From WHTI01 sp963826105 (lineage in GTDB: Bacteria; Actinomycetota; CADDZG01; WHSQ01), in assembly GCA_963826105.1 (NCBI GenBank), contig CAWGWA010000009.1:1-28934 (forward strand): a DNA stretch of 28,934 bases. The letters are read 5' to 3'. Below are positions 7,773 through 14,135 of this stretch, piece after piece. The position numbers and the translations under genes are program-made. A model generated the notes under the pieces. That model was not told where the DNA came from. It saw only the letters and a list, made by a program, of their open reading frames with translations, and made no database searches. Each line of letters opens with the position of its first letter. Within the stretch, counting starts at the first letter, position 1.

Positions 7773-8693
7773 TCAGCAGGTTTCGCTGCACGGGAACAAC
7801 TCGAATGCATCCTCGCGGGTGTAGTTCTCAGGATGCTCGGGTTCGCCTTCCACGTACTGCCCAACCCAGTTGTCGTAGATCTCCTGCCAGGTGCCGTCTT
7901 CGAACGCCTCCCCGATCGTTTCGTCGAGGAATGCCTGGAAGTCGGTATCCCCATCTGGGATCCCAGCGCCATATGGCTCGGTGGTGAGGGGATCGCCGAC
8001 CAACTTCATCGGGAAGTCCTCCCCGGCCTGGATGATCATCCCGGTGAGGATGATGTTGTCGGTGGACACCGCGTCAACCTGCCCGTTCTGCAGCAACGTC
8101 AGGCAGTCGCTGTATGCCTCGACCGTCTTGACGTTGGCGTCCGGGGCTTGCTCCTCCAGAGTTGCTTCGTAGGTCGACCCCAGCGCAGTGCAGACGCTCG
8201 TGCCATCGGTGAGGTCTTCGATCCCCGCGATGTCGCTGTCTTCGGGGACGAGGATGCGGCCTTGGGCGATGAAGTACGGCCGCGAGTAGTCGATCTCCGC
8301 ATCGCGGTCGGTGGTGATGGTCATCGTCGAGAGGATCAGATCCACGGTCCCGTCCTGGAGGAATGGGATCCGGTTGTCTGAGATCGCCTCCCGGAACACC
8401 GGCTCAACGCCGAGTTTCGCCGCGATGTACTTGCCGAGGTCGACGTCGAATCCTTCGATCTCCCCGGAGCCGGTGTTCTCGAACCCGAACGGCGGGACGT
8501 CGTACTTCACGCCGATGGTGATCTCGCCGGCCTCCTGCAACTCCGCCATCGTCGTGCCGGCTTCGAACTCTCCGGCTTCGACATCCGCGCCCGGATCGGT
8601 GGGCTCTTCGTCCTCGCCGCAAGCCGCCGCTCCCAACAGGGCCAGGAGAGCCATCAGGATCGTGGCCAGTCTCCAGTTCCATTTCTTCCGCAT
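7773..8693 (-). CDS. gluB: Amino-acid ABC transporter substrate-binding lipoprotein (GluB type)
   Basis: This 306-residue family-3 solute-binding protein captures the amino acid outside the membrane. The N-terminus is a lipoprotein signal, with hydrophobic residues 9-24 followed by GAAAC and lipidated Cys25; the -3 position is Ala rather than the usual Leu. An acidic linker (GEDEEPTDPGADVEAGEFE) follows. The binding-domain signatures are ITIGVKYDVPPFGFEN, EGFDVDLGKYIAAKLG, and the STMTITTDRDAEIDYSRPYF segment that contacts the ligand's amino and carboxyl groups. Two internal cysteines (SVCTALGS and YSDCLTLL) could form a disulfide, as in the GluB family, and the C-terminus carries another pair (CSETC). 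It lies between the ATPase and permease genes. Glutamate is the likely ligand, but aspartate or glutamine is not excluded. Confidence 0.9.
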   Translation of the reverse strand: MRKKWNWRLATILMALLALLGAAACGEDEEPTDPGADVEAGEFEAGTTMAELQEAGEITIGVKYDVPPFGFENTGSGEIEGFDVDLGKYIAAKLGVEPVFREAISDNRIPFLQDGTVDLILSTMTITTDRDAEIDYSRPYFIAQGRILVPEDSDIAGIEDLTDGTSVCTALGSTYEATLEEQAPDANVKTVEAYSDCLTLLQNGQVDAVSTDNIILTGMIIQAGEDFPMKLVGDPLTTEPYGAGIPDGDTDFQAFLDETIGEAFEDGTWQEIYDNWVGQYVEGEPEHPENYTREDAFELFPCSETC

Positions 8694-8744
8694 CGTTCTC
8701 CCCTTCCGGACCGCTTCGCCGCGGCCCTATCGTTGCGTGCCCGA

Positions 8745-9491
8745 CTAGTGGTGAAGGATCTTGTCGACGAAGTCCCGCGCTCGTTCACTCTTGGCGTTCT
8801 CGAAGAACTCTTGGGGCGAGCCCTCTTCGACGATGGCTCCCTCATCGATGAACACGATGCGGTCGCAGACCTCGCGCGCGAAGCCCATCTCATGGGTGAC
8901 AACGATCATGGTCATCCCCTCTTTGGCGAGGTCGCGCATGACGTCGAGGACTTCGCGGATCATCTCGGGGTCGAGGGCCGAGGTCGGCTCGTCGAAGAGC
9001 ATCAGCTTGGGATCCATTGCTAGGGACCGCGCTATCGCCACACGTTGCTGCTGACCGCCGGAGAGGTCGGCGGGGAACGAGTCGGACTTCTCCGGGATCC
9101 CAACGCGTTCCAGCAATTCCTTGCCCCGCTTGTCGGCGTCCTCTTTCGAGATGCCCTTGACCTCGGTGGGCCCCATCGTGATGTTCTGCAGGACGGACTT
9201 GTGAGGGAACAGATTGAACTGCTGGAAGACCATCCCCATCTCGGCCCGCAGCTTGTGGACCTCCTTGCCGGCCTTGGCGATCGAGCGGCCGTCGAAACGG
9301 ATGTCGCCAGCGTCGATCGTCTCCAGGGCGTTGATGCAACGGAGCAGCGTGGATTTGCCGGACCCGGATGGTCCCGCGATGACGATCGCCTCGCCCCGGC
9401 CGATGGTGAGATCGATGCCCTTCAGCACTTCATGCGCCCCGAATGACTTCGAGACGCCGTCGATCTCCACAAGCTGCTGATTTCCGCCCAT
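8745..9491 (-). CDS. gluA: Amino-acid ABC transporter ATP-binding protein (GluA type)
   Basis: This 248-residue ATPase powers the importer encoded by the next three genes. It shows Walker A (GPSGSGKST, residues 40-48), the Q-loop in MVFQQFNLFPHKSVLQNI, signature LSGGQQQRVAIARSLAM, Walker B LMLFDEPTSALDP, and the switch His in VVTHEMGFAREV. FNLFPHKSVLQNI is typical of the polar amino-acid subfamily (GlnQ/GluA). The chosen ATG at 9491-9489 gives the usual family N-terminus; the reading frame stays open far upstream through the antisense of glnA1, but that part has no family resemblance. A TACACT -10 (9507-9502) lies 10 nt before the start, suggesting a very short leader. It is the first gene of the operon and is separated from glnA1 by a hairpin. 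Confidence 0.9.
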   Translation of the reverse strand: MGGNQQLVEIDGVSKSFGAHEVLKGIDLTIGRGEAIVIAGPSGSGKSTLLRCINALETIDAGDIRFDGRSIAKAGKEVHKLRAEMGMVFQQFNLFPHKSVLQNITMGPTEVKGISKEDADKRGKELLERVGIPEKSDSFPADLSGGQQQRVAIARSLAMDPKLMLFDEPTSALDPEMIREVLDVMRDLAKEGMTMIVVTHEMGFAREVCDRIVFIDEGAIVEEGSPQEFFENAKSERARDFVDKILHH

Positions 9492-9530
9492 CAAGGGCGA
9501 AAGTGTACCGGACCGTAAGCAACCCACTGA

Positions 9531-9556
9531 GAAGGCCCCGGTTGCCCGGGGCCTTC
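9531..9556 (-). terminator. Hairpin terminator after glnA1
   Basis: There is a perfect 11-bp inverted repeat, GAAGGCCCCGG / CCGGGGCCTTC, with a 4-nt loop, beginning 25 nt after the glnA1 stop and ahead of the gluA promoter. There is no clear U-tract, which is common for GC-rich actinobacterial terminators. It should insulate the ABC operon from glnA1 transcription. Confidence 0.75.
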
Positions 9557-9580
9557 GGTACTGCTGGGTAGTGCTGGGTT

Positions 9581-11002
9581 CTAGATGTCGTAGTAGAGGT
9601 AGAACTCGTACGGGTGAGGACGGAGCCTCAGCTCGTCGACCTCGTGCACCCTCTTGTAGTCGATCCAGTGGTCGATGACGTCCTGGGTGAAGACCCCGCC
9701 TTCGAGCAGGAAGTCGTGATCGTCGTCCAGAGCGTTCAGTGCCTCCTCGAGCGATCCCGGGACCTGGGGAACCGCTGCAAGCGCCTCGGGCGGAAGGTCG
9801 TAGAGGTCCTTGTCGACCGGCTCGGGCGGCTCGATCTTGTTCTTGATCCCGTCGAGGCCTGCCATCAGGAGCGCCGGGAACGCCAGGTACGGGTTGCACG
9901 ATGCATCCGGGCACCGGAACTCGATGCGCTTCGACTTGGGCGACTTCGAGTACAGCGGGATGCGCACCGCCGCGGAGCGGTTCCTCTGCGAGTACACGAG
10001 GTTGACCGGCGCCTCGTAGCCCGGAACCAGTCGCTTGTACGAGTTGGTCGTCGGAGCACAGAGCGCGAGCAGCGCCGGAGCGTGGGCCAGCAGGCCCCCG
10101 ATGTAGTAGCGAGCGGTGTCGGACAGCTGTGCGTAGCCGAGCTCGTCCCAGAAGAGGGGCTCCCCGTCTTTCCACAGACTTTGGTGAACGTGCATCCCGG
10201 AACCGTTGTCCTGGAAGATCGGCTTCGGCATGAACGTGATCGTCTTTCCGAACTTGTGCGCAACGTTCTTGACCGCGTACTTGTAGAGCATCAGACGGTC
10301 GGCCATCGTGAGCAGGTCAGAGAAGCCCATGTCGATCTCACCCTGGCCGGCGGTGCCGACCTCGTGGTGGTGAACCTCGCACGGGATGCCGAGCTCGCGC
10401 AGGGTGAGCACCATCTCGCTCCGAAGGTCCTGGAAGTGGTCCATCGGAGGAACCGGGAAGTAACCCTCCTTGTAGCGCGGCTTGTAGCCCTTGTTGCCGC
10501 CCTCTTCTTCGCGACCGGAGTTCCAAACACCCTCGACGGCATCGATGTAGTGGTAGCTCGAGTGCTGGTTCTGATCGAAGCGGATCGAGTCGAAGATGTA
10601 GAACTCGGCCTCGGGACCGAAGTACGCGGTGTCGGCGATCCCGGTCCCCTTCAGGTACTCAACAGCCTTCTTGGTGATGTACCGGGGGTCGCGCGAGTAG
10701 TTCTCACCGGTGAGGGGGTCCTTGACGTAGGCGTTGATGATCATCGTCGGATGGGTCCGGAAGGGATCCATGACCGCGGTGTCGGGGTCGGGCACCAGCA
10801 GCATGTCGGATTCCTGGATCTCCTGGAAGCCGCGGATCGACGAACCGTCGAACCCGAGCCCTTCATCGAACGCGTCCTCGCCGAACTCATCGAACGGGAC
10901 CGAGAAGTGCTGCATCAGACCCGGAAGGTCTGAGAAGCGGATGTCTACGAACTTAGCTCCGTGCTGCTCCCCGAGCTTCAGGGCATCGGATGGGCTGGCC
11001 AT
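9581..11002 (-). CDS. glnA: Type I glutamine synthetase GlnA1 (adenylylatable GSI-beta)
   Basis: This is the main glutamine synthetase, 473 residues, of the dodecameric GSI type. Signatures in order are GLGFDGSSIRGFQEIQESDM, the metal-binding FGPEAEFYIFD, HHHEVGTAGQGEIDM, ITFMPKPIFQDNGSGMHVHQSL, NSYKRLVPGYEAPVNLVYSQRNRSAAVRIP and RIEFRCPDASCNPYLAF. The adenylylation loop DKDLYDLPPEA is present with Tyr401, so it should be controlled by the GlnE encoded in this window. The 25-residue beta-type insertion region around residues 150-175 is also present. The ATG follows a GGGAGGAACGC ribosome site. Upstream lies a four-fold 11-bp array of GTAAC/GAAAC boxes, pointing to nitrogen-responsive control. 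The frame is intact, unlike the GlnA2-type paralogue. Confidence 0.95.
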   Translation of the reverse strand: MASPSDALKLGEQHGAKFVDIRFSDLPGLMQHFSVPFDEFGEDAFDEGLGFDGSSIRGFQEIQESDMLLVPDPDTAVMDPFRTHPTMIINAYVKDPLTGENYSRDPRYITKKAVEYLKGTGIADTAYFGPEAEFYIFDSIRFDQNQHSSYHYIDAVEGVWNSGREEEGGNKGYKPRYKEGYFPVPPMDHFQDLRSEMVLTLRELGIPCEVHHHEVGTAGQGEIDMGFSDLLTMADRLMLYKYAVKNVAHKFGKTITFMPKPIFQDNGSGMHVHQSLWKDGEPLFWDELGYAQLSDTARYYIGGLLAHAPALLALCAPTTNSYKRLVPGYEAPVNLVYSQRNRSAAVRIPLYSKSPKSKRIEFRCPDASCNPYLAFPALLMAGLDGIKNKIEPPEPVDKDLYDLPPEALAAVPQVPGSLEEALNALDDDHDFLLEGGVFTQDVIDHWIDYKRVHEVDELRLRPHPYEFYLYYDI

Positions 11003-11055
11003 GCGTTCCTCCCTCTGTGGCGACCGGCCGGTCGCTCGGCTTCAGATACCACGTG

Positions 11056-11109
11056 ACTGTAGGGATGGGCCGTTTCCCCGCCGTTTCGCTCATGTTACGG
11101 CCGCGTTAC
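11056..11109 (-). promoter_or_regulatory. glnA1 promoter with four GlnR-like boxes in 11-bp register
   Basis: Read on the glnA1 strand, GTAAC (11109-11105), GTAAC (11098-11094), GAAAC (11087-11083) and GAAAC (11076-11072) are each separated by exactly 6 nt. The last box ends 10 nt before a TACAGT -10 element (11061-11056), about 53 nt upstream of the ATG. The consensus for actinobacterial GlnR is alternating GTnAC and GAAAC half-sites with n6 spacing; here the order is a-a-b-b. The spacing is seen directly; binding by GlnR is inference, since no glnR lies in the window. Confidence 0.75.
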
Positions 11110-11117
11110 GTGTTCGC

Positions 11118-11618
11118 TCACGGGCGTTGCTTGAGCCAGGCTTCGAGATGGTCGGCCTCGTCCGCGTAGGCCTTCTCGAGCCCGTCGACGATCCAGCCTT
11201 CGACCTTGCCCCCGTAGAGAGGGACCCGGACCTTGACCTGTCCGGTCACGACCCGGAGGGTTTTCGCGCCCTTCGCGTGGAGTTCGATCGTCCCGTTGGC
11301 GGACAGCAGTTCCTTCGCGACCTCCGGGAGGATCTTCCACTCCCAAACGTGCTTGTCTGGATACCAGATGGCCTCTTCCACCCACGCGGGGTCCCCGTTG
11401 CCTATGAAGCGCTTGGCGGGACCATCGATATCGATGTCGAGGACGCAGCGGATGTGGCGTACCACCCGGCCGTCGTCCATCTCGGCCTGCTCGAGAACCT
11501 CGCGGTGAGAAAGGGGGCCGAGGTGGTCGCCGAGAGACGCCTGATACTCGGAGTCGAGTAGCACTTCCGCGACGTGCGCGGGCTTTCCGGTGACGGCATG
11601 TTCGATCTCGAAGTCCAC
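11118..11618 (-). CDS. DUF2505-family protein
   Basis: This 166-residue cytosolic protein resembles DUF2505, a family related to the START/polyketide-cyclase (SRPBCC) fold and common in Actinobacteria. Seen in the sequence are an N-terminal EIEHAVTGKPAHVAEVLLDSEYQASL, a central alternating beta pattern (VVRHIRCVLDIDIDGPAKRF, ATG-rich beta strands near TLRVVTGQVKVRVPLYGGKVEGWIV) and a C-terminal amphipathic helix (VDGLEKAYADEADHLEAWLKQR), the usual order in SRPBCC proteins. There is no signal peptide. It begins 17 nt downstream of the response-regulator stop and is probably co-transcribed with it. The ligand is unknown. Confidence 0.72.
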   Translation of the reverse strand: MDFEIEHAVTGKPAHVAEVLLDSEYQASLGDHLGPLSHREVLEQAEMDDGRVVRHIRCVLDIDIDGPAKRFIGNGDPAWVEEAIWYPDKHVWEWKILPEVAKELLSANGTIELHAKGAKTLRVVTGQVKVRVPLYGGKVEGWIVDGLEKAYADEADHLEAWLKQRP

Positions 11619-11635
11619 GAAGGGTGACTCTACTT

Positions 11636-12262
11636 CTAGTGGACGAGGCCCCGGCGGAAGGCTTCGGCCACCGCTTCGGTGCGATCGTGGACCCCGAGCT
11701 TCCGGAAGATCTGCTTTAGATACGTCTTCACGGTCTCCTCGGAAACGTGGATGTGACCGGCGACCTCCCGGGTTGACTTCCCGTGGCTGAGTTCCTGGAG
11801 GACCGTCAGCTCGCGATCCGACAATGCCTGCACGTCTTTGCCGGAGATGCGGCCAAAGATGCCTTCGGTGACGTTGGGGTCGAGGACCGCCCGACCTTCG
11901 GAGACGTCCTGGATGGCCTTGACCACGCTCTCCTTAGACGCCCCCTTCGACAGGTAGCCATCGGCCCCCGCCTTAACGGCCTCGGCAACCGTCGCGGGAT
12001 CGGTGAACATCGTCAGCACCAGCACGCGGGTGTCCGGGTAAGCCTGCTTGATCTGGCGGCATGCTTCGATCCCGTTCATTCCGGGTCCGAGGTTGACGTC
12101 CATCAGGACGACTTGGATGTCTCCGCCCGCGACGCGCTCGACGGCTTTCTCTCCGGTGTTCACCACACCCATGAGCTCGACCTCGTCGCTCATGTTCAGC
12201 ATCGCCTCGAGGCCCTGCGACACGAGCTGGTGGTCTTCGGTGATCAGGACCTTGAGGCTCAT
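11636..12262 (-). CDS. NarL/LuxR-type response regulator
   Basis: This 208-residue two-component response regulator has an N-terminal receiver domain with the acidic pair Glu9/Asp10, phosphoacceptor Asp55 (VVLMDVNLGPGMNG), and the conserved Lys of GADGYLSKGAS. The C-terminal GerE-type helix-turn-helix occupies about residues 145-205 (LSDRELTVLQELSHGKSTREVAGHIHVSEETVKTYLKQIFRKLGV). Its start overlaps the end of the sensor-kinase gene by 4 bp, so the two are translationally coupled and almost certainly a cognate pair. Targets are unknown; the 13661-13960 unit just upstream of the kinase gene is a reasonable candidate to test. Confidence 0.9.
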   Translation of the reverse strand: MSLKVLITEDHQLVSQGLEAMLNMSDEVELMGVVNTGEKAVERVAGGDIQVVLMDVNLGPGMNGIEACRQIKQAYPDTRVLVLTMFTDPATVAEAVKAGADGYLSKGASKESVVKAIQDVSEGRAVLDPNVTEGIFGRISGKDVQALSDRELTVLQELSHGKSTREVAGHIHVSEETVKTYLKQIFRKLGVHDRTEAVAEAFRRGLVH

Positions 12263-12984
12263 GGCGCTACCGCCCCCGGGAGGATCGCTTCGAGACGCGT
12301 GCCTTGACCAGGTTCGGTCTGGAGTTCGAGACGTCCGCCGATCCTCGCAGCACGTTCGCGCATCAGTCTCATACCCACGTGTTCCTCTCCCACTTCGTCG
12401 CTCGCGTCGAACCCAACACCTTTGTCTTCGATGACGATGTGCACCATCCCGTCTTCATCACTGATTCTGACAGTCACCGACGCATCCTGTGCGTGTTTGA
12501 GCGCGTTCGTCAGACCTTCCTGGAGTATCTGGAACGCAGCAAGGGCTACAGGGATCGGAGGTTCGCGGTTGATCGTCGCTTCGATATTGATCTCGGTGCC
12601 CCATAGAACCGAGAGATGATCCGCGAACGTGTGGATGGTCTGCACCAATCCACCCTCCTCAACCGAGGACTTCCTCAGGTCGACCAGTGAATCTCGCAGC
12701 GCCTTCATCGCTCCGTTGATCGCGTCGCGCGCTCCGAGCGCCGCTTCCTTGGCGAGATCGGTCCGGTTCGCATCGATGAACTCGCTCGCGTTCCCACAAC
12801 CGTAGGCGGCGGCCGCGAGCATCTGAAGGCTCCCGTCGTGGATCTCTTCGGCGATCCGGTTCCTCTCCGCCTCTCGCTCCTGGAACACACGCTCGCTCGC
12901 ATCGAGCAACGACTTCTGCTGCTGCCTGATCTTCTCCGACAACTCCTGCTGCGCCCTCGCCCCCAGAATGCTGAGCCGCGCCAA
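12259..12984 (-). CDS. Sensor histidine kinase, catalytic part (HisKA_3 + HATPase)
   Basis: This reading frame holds the transmitter part of a NarL-system sensor kinase. A coiled-coil-like stretch (QQELSEKIRQQQKSLLDASERVFQEREAERNR) leads into the HisKA_3 dimerization box RIAEEIHDGSLQ, with phosphoacceptor His49 of this fragment. The ATPase domain follows with N-box EGLTNALKHA, G1 box EDKGVGFD and G2 region GMRLMRERAARIGGRLELQTEPGQGT. The TTG at 12984 is only where the open frame begins: the true protein continues upstream in other frames (next entry). One base too many near 12985 separates ILIPSA from LLARLSILGARAQQE. The gene overlaps the response regulator by 4 bp. Confidence 0.85.
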   Translation of the reverse strand: MARLSILGARAQQELSEKIRQQQKSLLDASERVFQEREAERNRIAEEIHDGSLQMLAAAAYGCGNASEFIDANRTDLAKEAALGARDAINGAMKALRDSLVDLRKSSVEEGGLVQTIHTFADHLSVLWGTEINIEATINREPPIPVALAAFQILQEGLTNALKHAQDASVTVRISDEDGMVHIVIEDKGVGFDASDEVGEEHVGMRLMRERAARIGGRLELQTEPGQGTRLEAILPGAVAP

Positions 12985-13595
12985 CAGCAGACGGGATCAG
13001 GATCGCCGCAACCGCCCACCCACCGATCTCCTCATCAGCGACCGCCGTGACCACTCCCAGGCAGGTGAGCAACAGGTAGCTCATCGCGAATCCGGAGACG
13101 GGTTTGGGGATCAAGACCCCGAAGGCATCCTTAAGAGGAACTCCCTGGTCGAGATTGAACCATCCCCGCCACCAGGGACAGGTTCGTTACCAGGTGGGGG
13201 AAGGCGGCGAGGCCGATAACCAGTGGGTTGAATCTTGGCTGCCAAGAGATTGAAGGTGACCGCGGCGGTCCCTGCTGCGAGCATGGTCTGAGATCGGTTG
13301 AAGGCCGCTCGCCAGAGGGGGATCTCCCCACGTAGCTCGCGCATGTCCAGAGCGCCGATGCCGGCGATGAGGATCGGTACCCACGGAGTGTTGCGAAAGA
13401 TGATCGCCACGGCGCAGGTCGGATCGGGAATCCCATGGTGACCTCGGATCCGAACCCAAGCGACACCGGCAGAAGCTCGACGGCAGCCAGGAGCAGGACC
13501 CAGAAGAGGATCGAATAGAGAGTTGGTCGGGCCGTGCTGCTGGGGATCAGACCAGCGACCAGGGCGATAGCTCCGAGCGGTAAGAACCCAAGCAT
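12985..13595 (-). pseudogene. Membrane sensor N-terminus of the histidine kinase, broken by frameshifts
   Basis: Upstream of the kinase core, hydrophobic helix-rich sequence continues but switches frame. One frame gives MLGFLPLGAIALVAGLIP, a helix ending LLLAAVELLPVSLGFG, and SEVTMGFPI. A second gives AVAIIFRNTPWVPILIAGIG and the stretch to NLLAAKI. The first returns for NPLVIGLAAFPHLVTNLSLVAGM. A third gives VPLKDAFGVLIPKPVSGFAMSYLLLTCLGVVTAV. Joined, they form a five-or-more-helix membrane sensor of the type with LPVSLGFGSEVTMGFPI, also seen in front of signalling domains in other Actinobacteria. Inferred breaks lie near 13425, 13230, 13145 and 12985, and the repaired kinase would be about 445 residues. 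The conserved sequence in each frame suggests indel errors rather than old decay, but a real pseudogene cannot be excluded. Confidence 0.6.
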
Positions 13596-13660
13596 AAAGG
13601 CGCGCTCTTCATCGTCAGTATCGTAGGCGGGTCTCCCTCGAGTTAGCGGTTTACACGAAG

Positions 13661-13686
13661 AGGGAGGGGTCCTAAGACCCCTCCCT
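13661..13686 (-). terminator. Hairpin after the 25-codon ORF
   Basis: A perfect 11-bp inverted repeat, AGGGAGGGGTC / GACCCCTCCCT, with a 4-nt loop begins 12 nt after the small ORF stop and lies between it and the sensor-kinase start at 13595. There is no long U-tract. It could end the small transcript, or act as an attenuator ahead of the kinase operon. Confidence 0.7.
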
Positions 13687-13697
13687 CCCTGGAACCA

Positions 13698-13775
13698 CTA
13701 GTAGCGCCAGTGTGCGCCTGCGACCGCGAACAACGCGACGAGCGCGCTGGCCATGGTGATCAATCGGACTTTCAT
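13698..13775 (-). CDS. 25-residue hydrophobic peptide with strong ribosome site
   Basis: ATG 13775-13773 is preceded by AAAAGGAGG with a 5-nt spacer, the best ribosome site in the window, and the frame ends at TAG 13700-13698. The product is 25 residues: basic MKVR, a hydrophobic helix (LITMASALVALFAVAGA) and a short polar tail ending HWRY. It looks like a single membrane-spanning peptide or a stand-alone signal-like peptide. It has its own promoter (13932-13960), a structured leader of about 150 nt and a hairpin behind it. No family is recognised. Possible roles include a regulatory membrane peptide for the neighbouring sensor kinase, a leader peptide, or a type I toxin-like peptide; the sequence does not decide between them. 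Confidence 0.6.
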   Translation of the reverse strand: MKVRLITMASALVALFAVAGAHWRY

Positions 13776-13925
13776 GCGGACCTCCTTTTGGTGTGAAAGG
13801 TAGAGGTGTCTTTGTAAGACCGGCCCGAAGGCCGCCGCTCCGCTAAGTTTTCAAAATCCGGCGTATCCACCGGATCCAGGTAGATCGAGTTGCTCCGCTA
13901 GCCCTGTTACCAGGGTGAACTACTG
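13776..13925 (-). ncRNA. Structured 5' leader of the 25-codon ORF
   Basis: Between the predicted transcription start (about 13925) and the ORF, four hairpins can be read on the minus strand. In order these are CCCTG-GTAA-CAGGG (13915-13902, GNRA-type loop), ATCCGG-n8-CCGGAT (13875-13856), CGGCC-TTCG-GGCCG (13834-13821, UUCG loop) and GTCTT-ACA-AAGAC (13820-13808). The 9-mer TAGCGGAGC occurs twice (13900-13892 and 13845-13837), flanking the second hairpin. It does not match the riboswitch cores I know (TPP, c-di-GMP, c-di-AMP, SAM, glycine). It may be a cis-regulatory RNA. Confidence 0.45.
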
Positions 13926-13931
13926 TTACTG

Positions 13932-13960
13932 ATGTTACGTCCTGTGAATCACAGTGACAA
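13932..13960 (-). promoter_or_regulatory. Promoter with operator-like palindrome for the small-peptide unit
   Basis: TTGTCA (13960-13955) and TAACAT (13937-13932) are separated by exactly 17 nt. The spacer contains the perfect 6-1-6 palindrome CTGTGAnTCACAG (13942-13954), an ideal position for a repressor that blocks RNA polymerase. This is among the best -35/-10 pairs in the window. Confidence 0.6.
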
Positions 13961-14135
13961 GAGCGTGGTCACGAATAACCACCTCTTCACCCACTTTGGG
14001 GTAATCGATCGCCCCCGTCTAGGGGATTCTGTGCGAACGAGACATAGGGCCACACTAATTAGGCCACATCGCCTACGCCGAGGTGCCTGGGATGCTTGAC
14101 TTCGTTACGCCGCGGATGACACGTTCGATCGCGAG
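13961..14135. other. Intergenic region without a recognised gene
   Basis: This is the rest of the 540-bp stretch between the kinase start and the next gene. It holds a short inverted repeat CCCC-GTCTA-GGGG near 14013-14025 and a direct repeat of GGCCACA near 14049-14070 around CTAATTA, possibly control sites for the plus-strand gene at 14136. I see no tRNA and no convincing ORF here. Confidence 0.4.

Noticed and set aside
9491..10175. Upstream extension of the gluA frame
   Set aside because: The frame remains open into the antisense of glnA1, but family similarity starts exactly at the chosen ATG.
9614..10933. Long plus-strand open frame antisense to glnA1
   Set aside because: It mirrors the codon pattern of a well-supported glutamine synthetase on the other strand and has no recognisable domain or ribosome site.
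13856..13895. TPP-riboswitch-like stretch (ACCTGGATCCGGTGG) in the small-unit leader
   Set aside because: It resembles only one arm of the TPP element; the CTGAGA core and the 5' arm are missing, and there is no thiamine gene nearby.
13942..13954. Crp/Fnr binding site
   Set aside because: TGTGA and TCACA are separated by 1 nt, while Crp-type sites need 6; kept only as an unassigned palindrome.
13596..14135. tRNA or CRISPR repeat in the longest intergenic stretch
   Set aside because: No T-loop GGTTCGAATCC or acceptor pairing was found, and the repeats present are single pairs, not an array.
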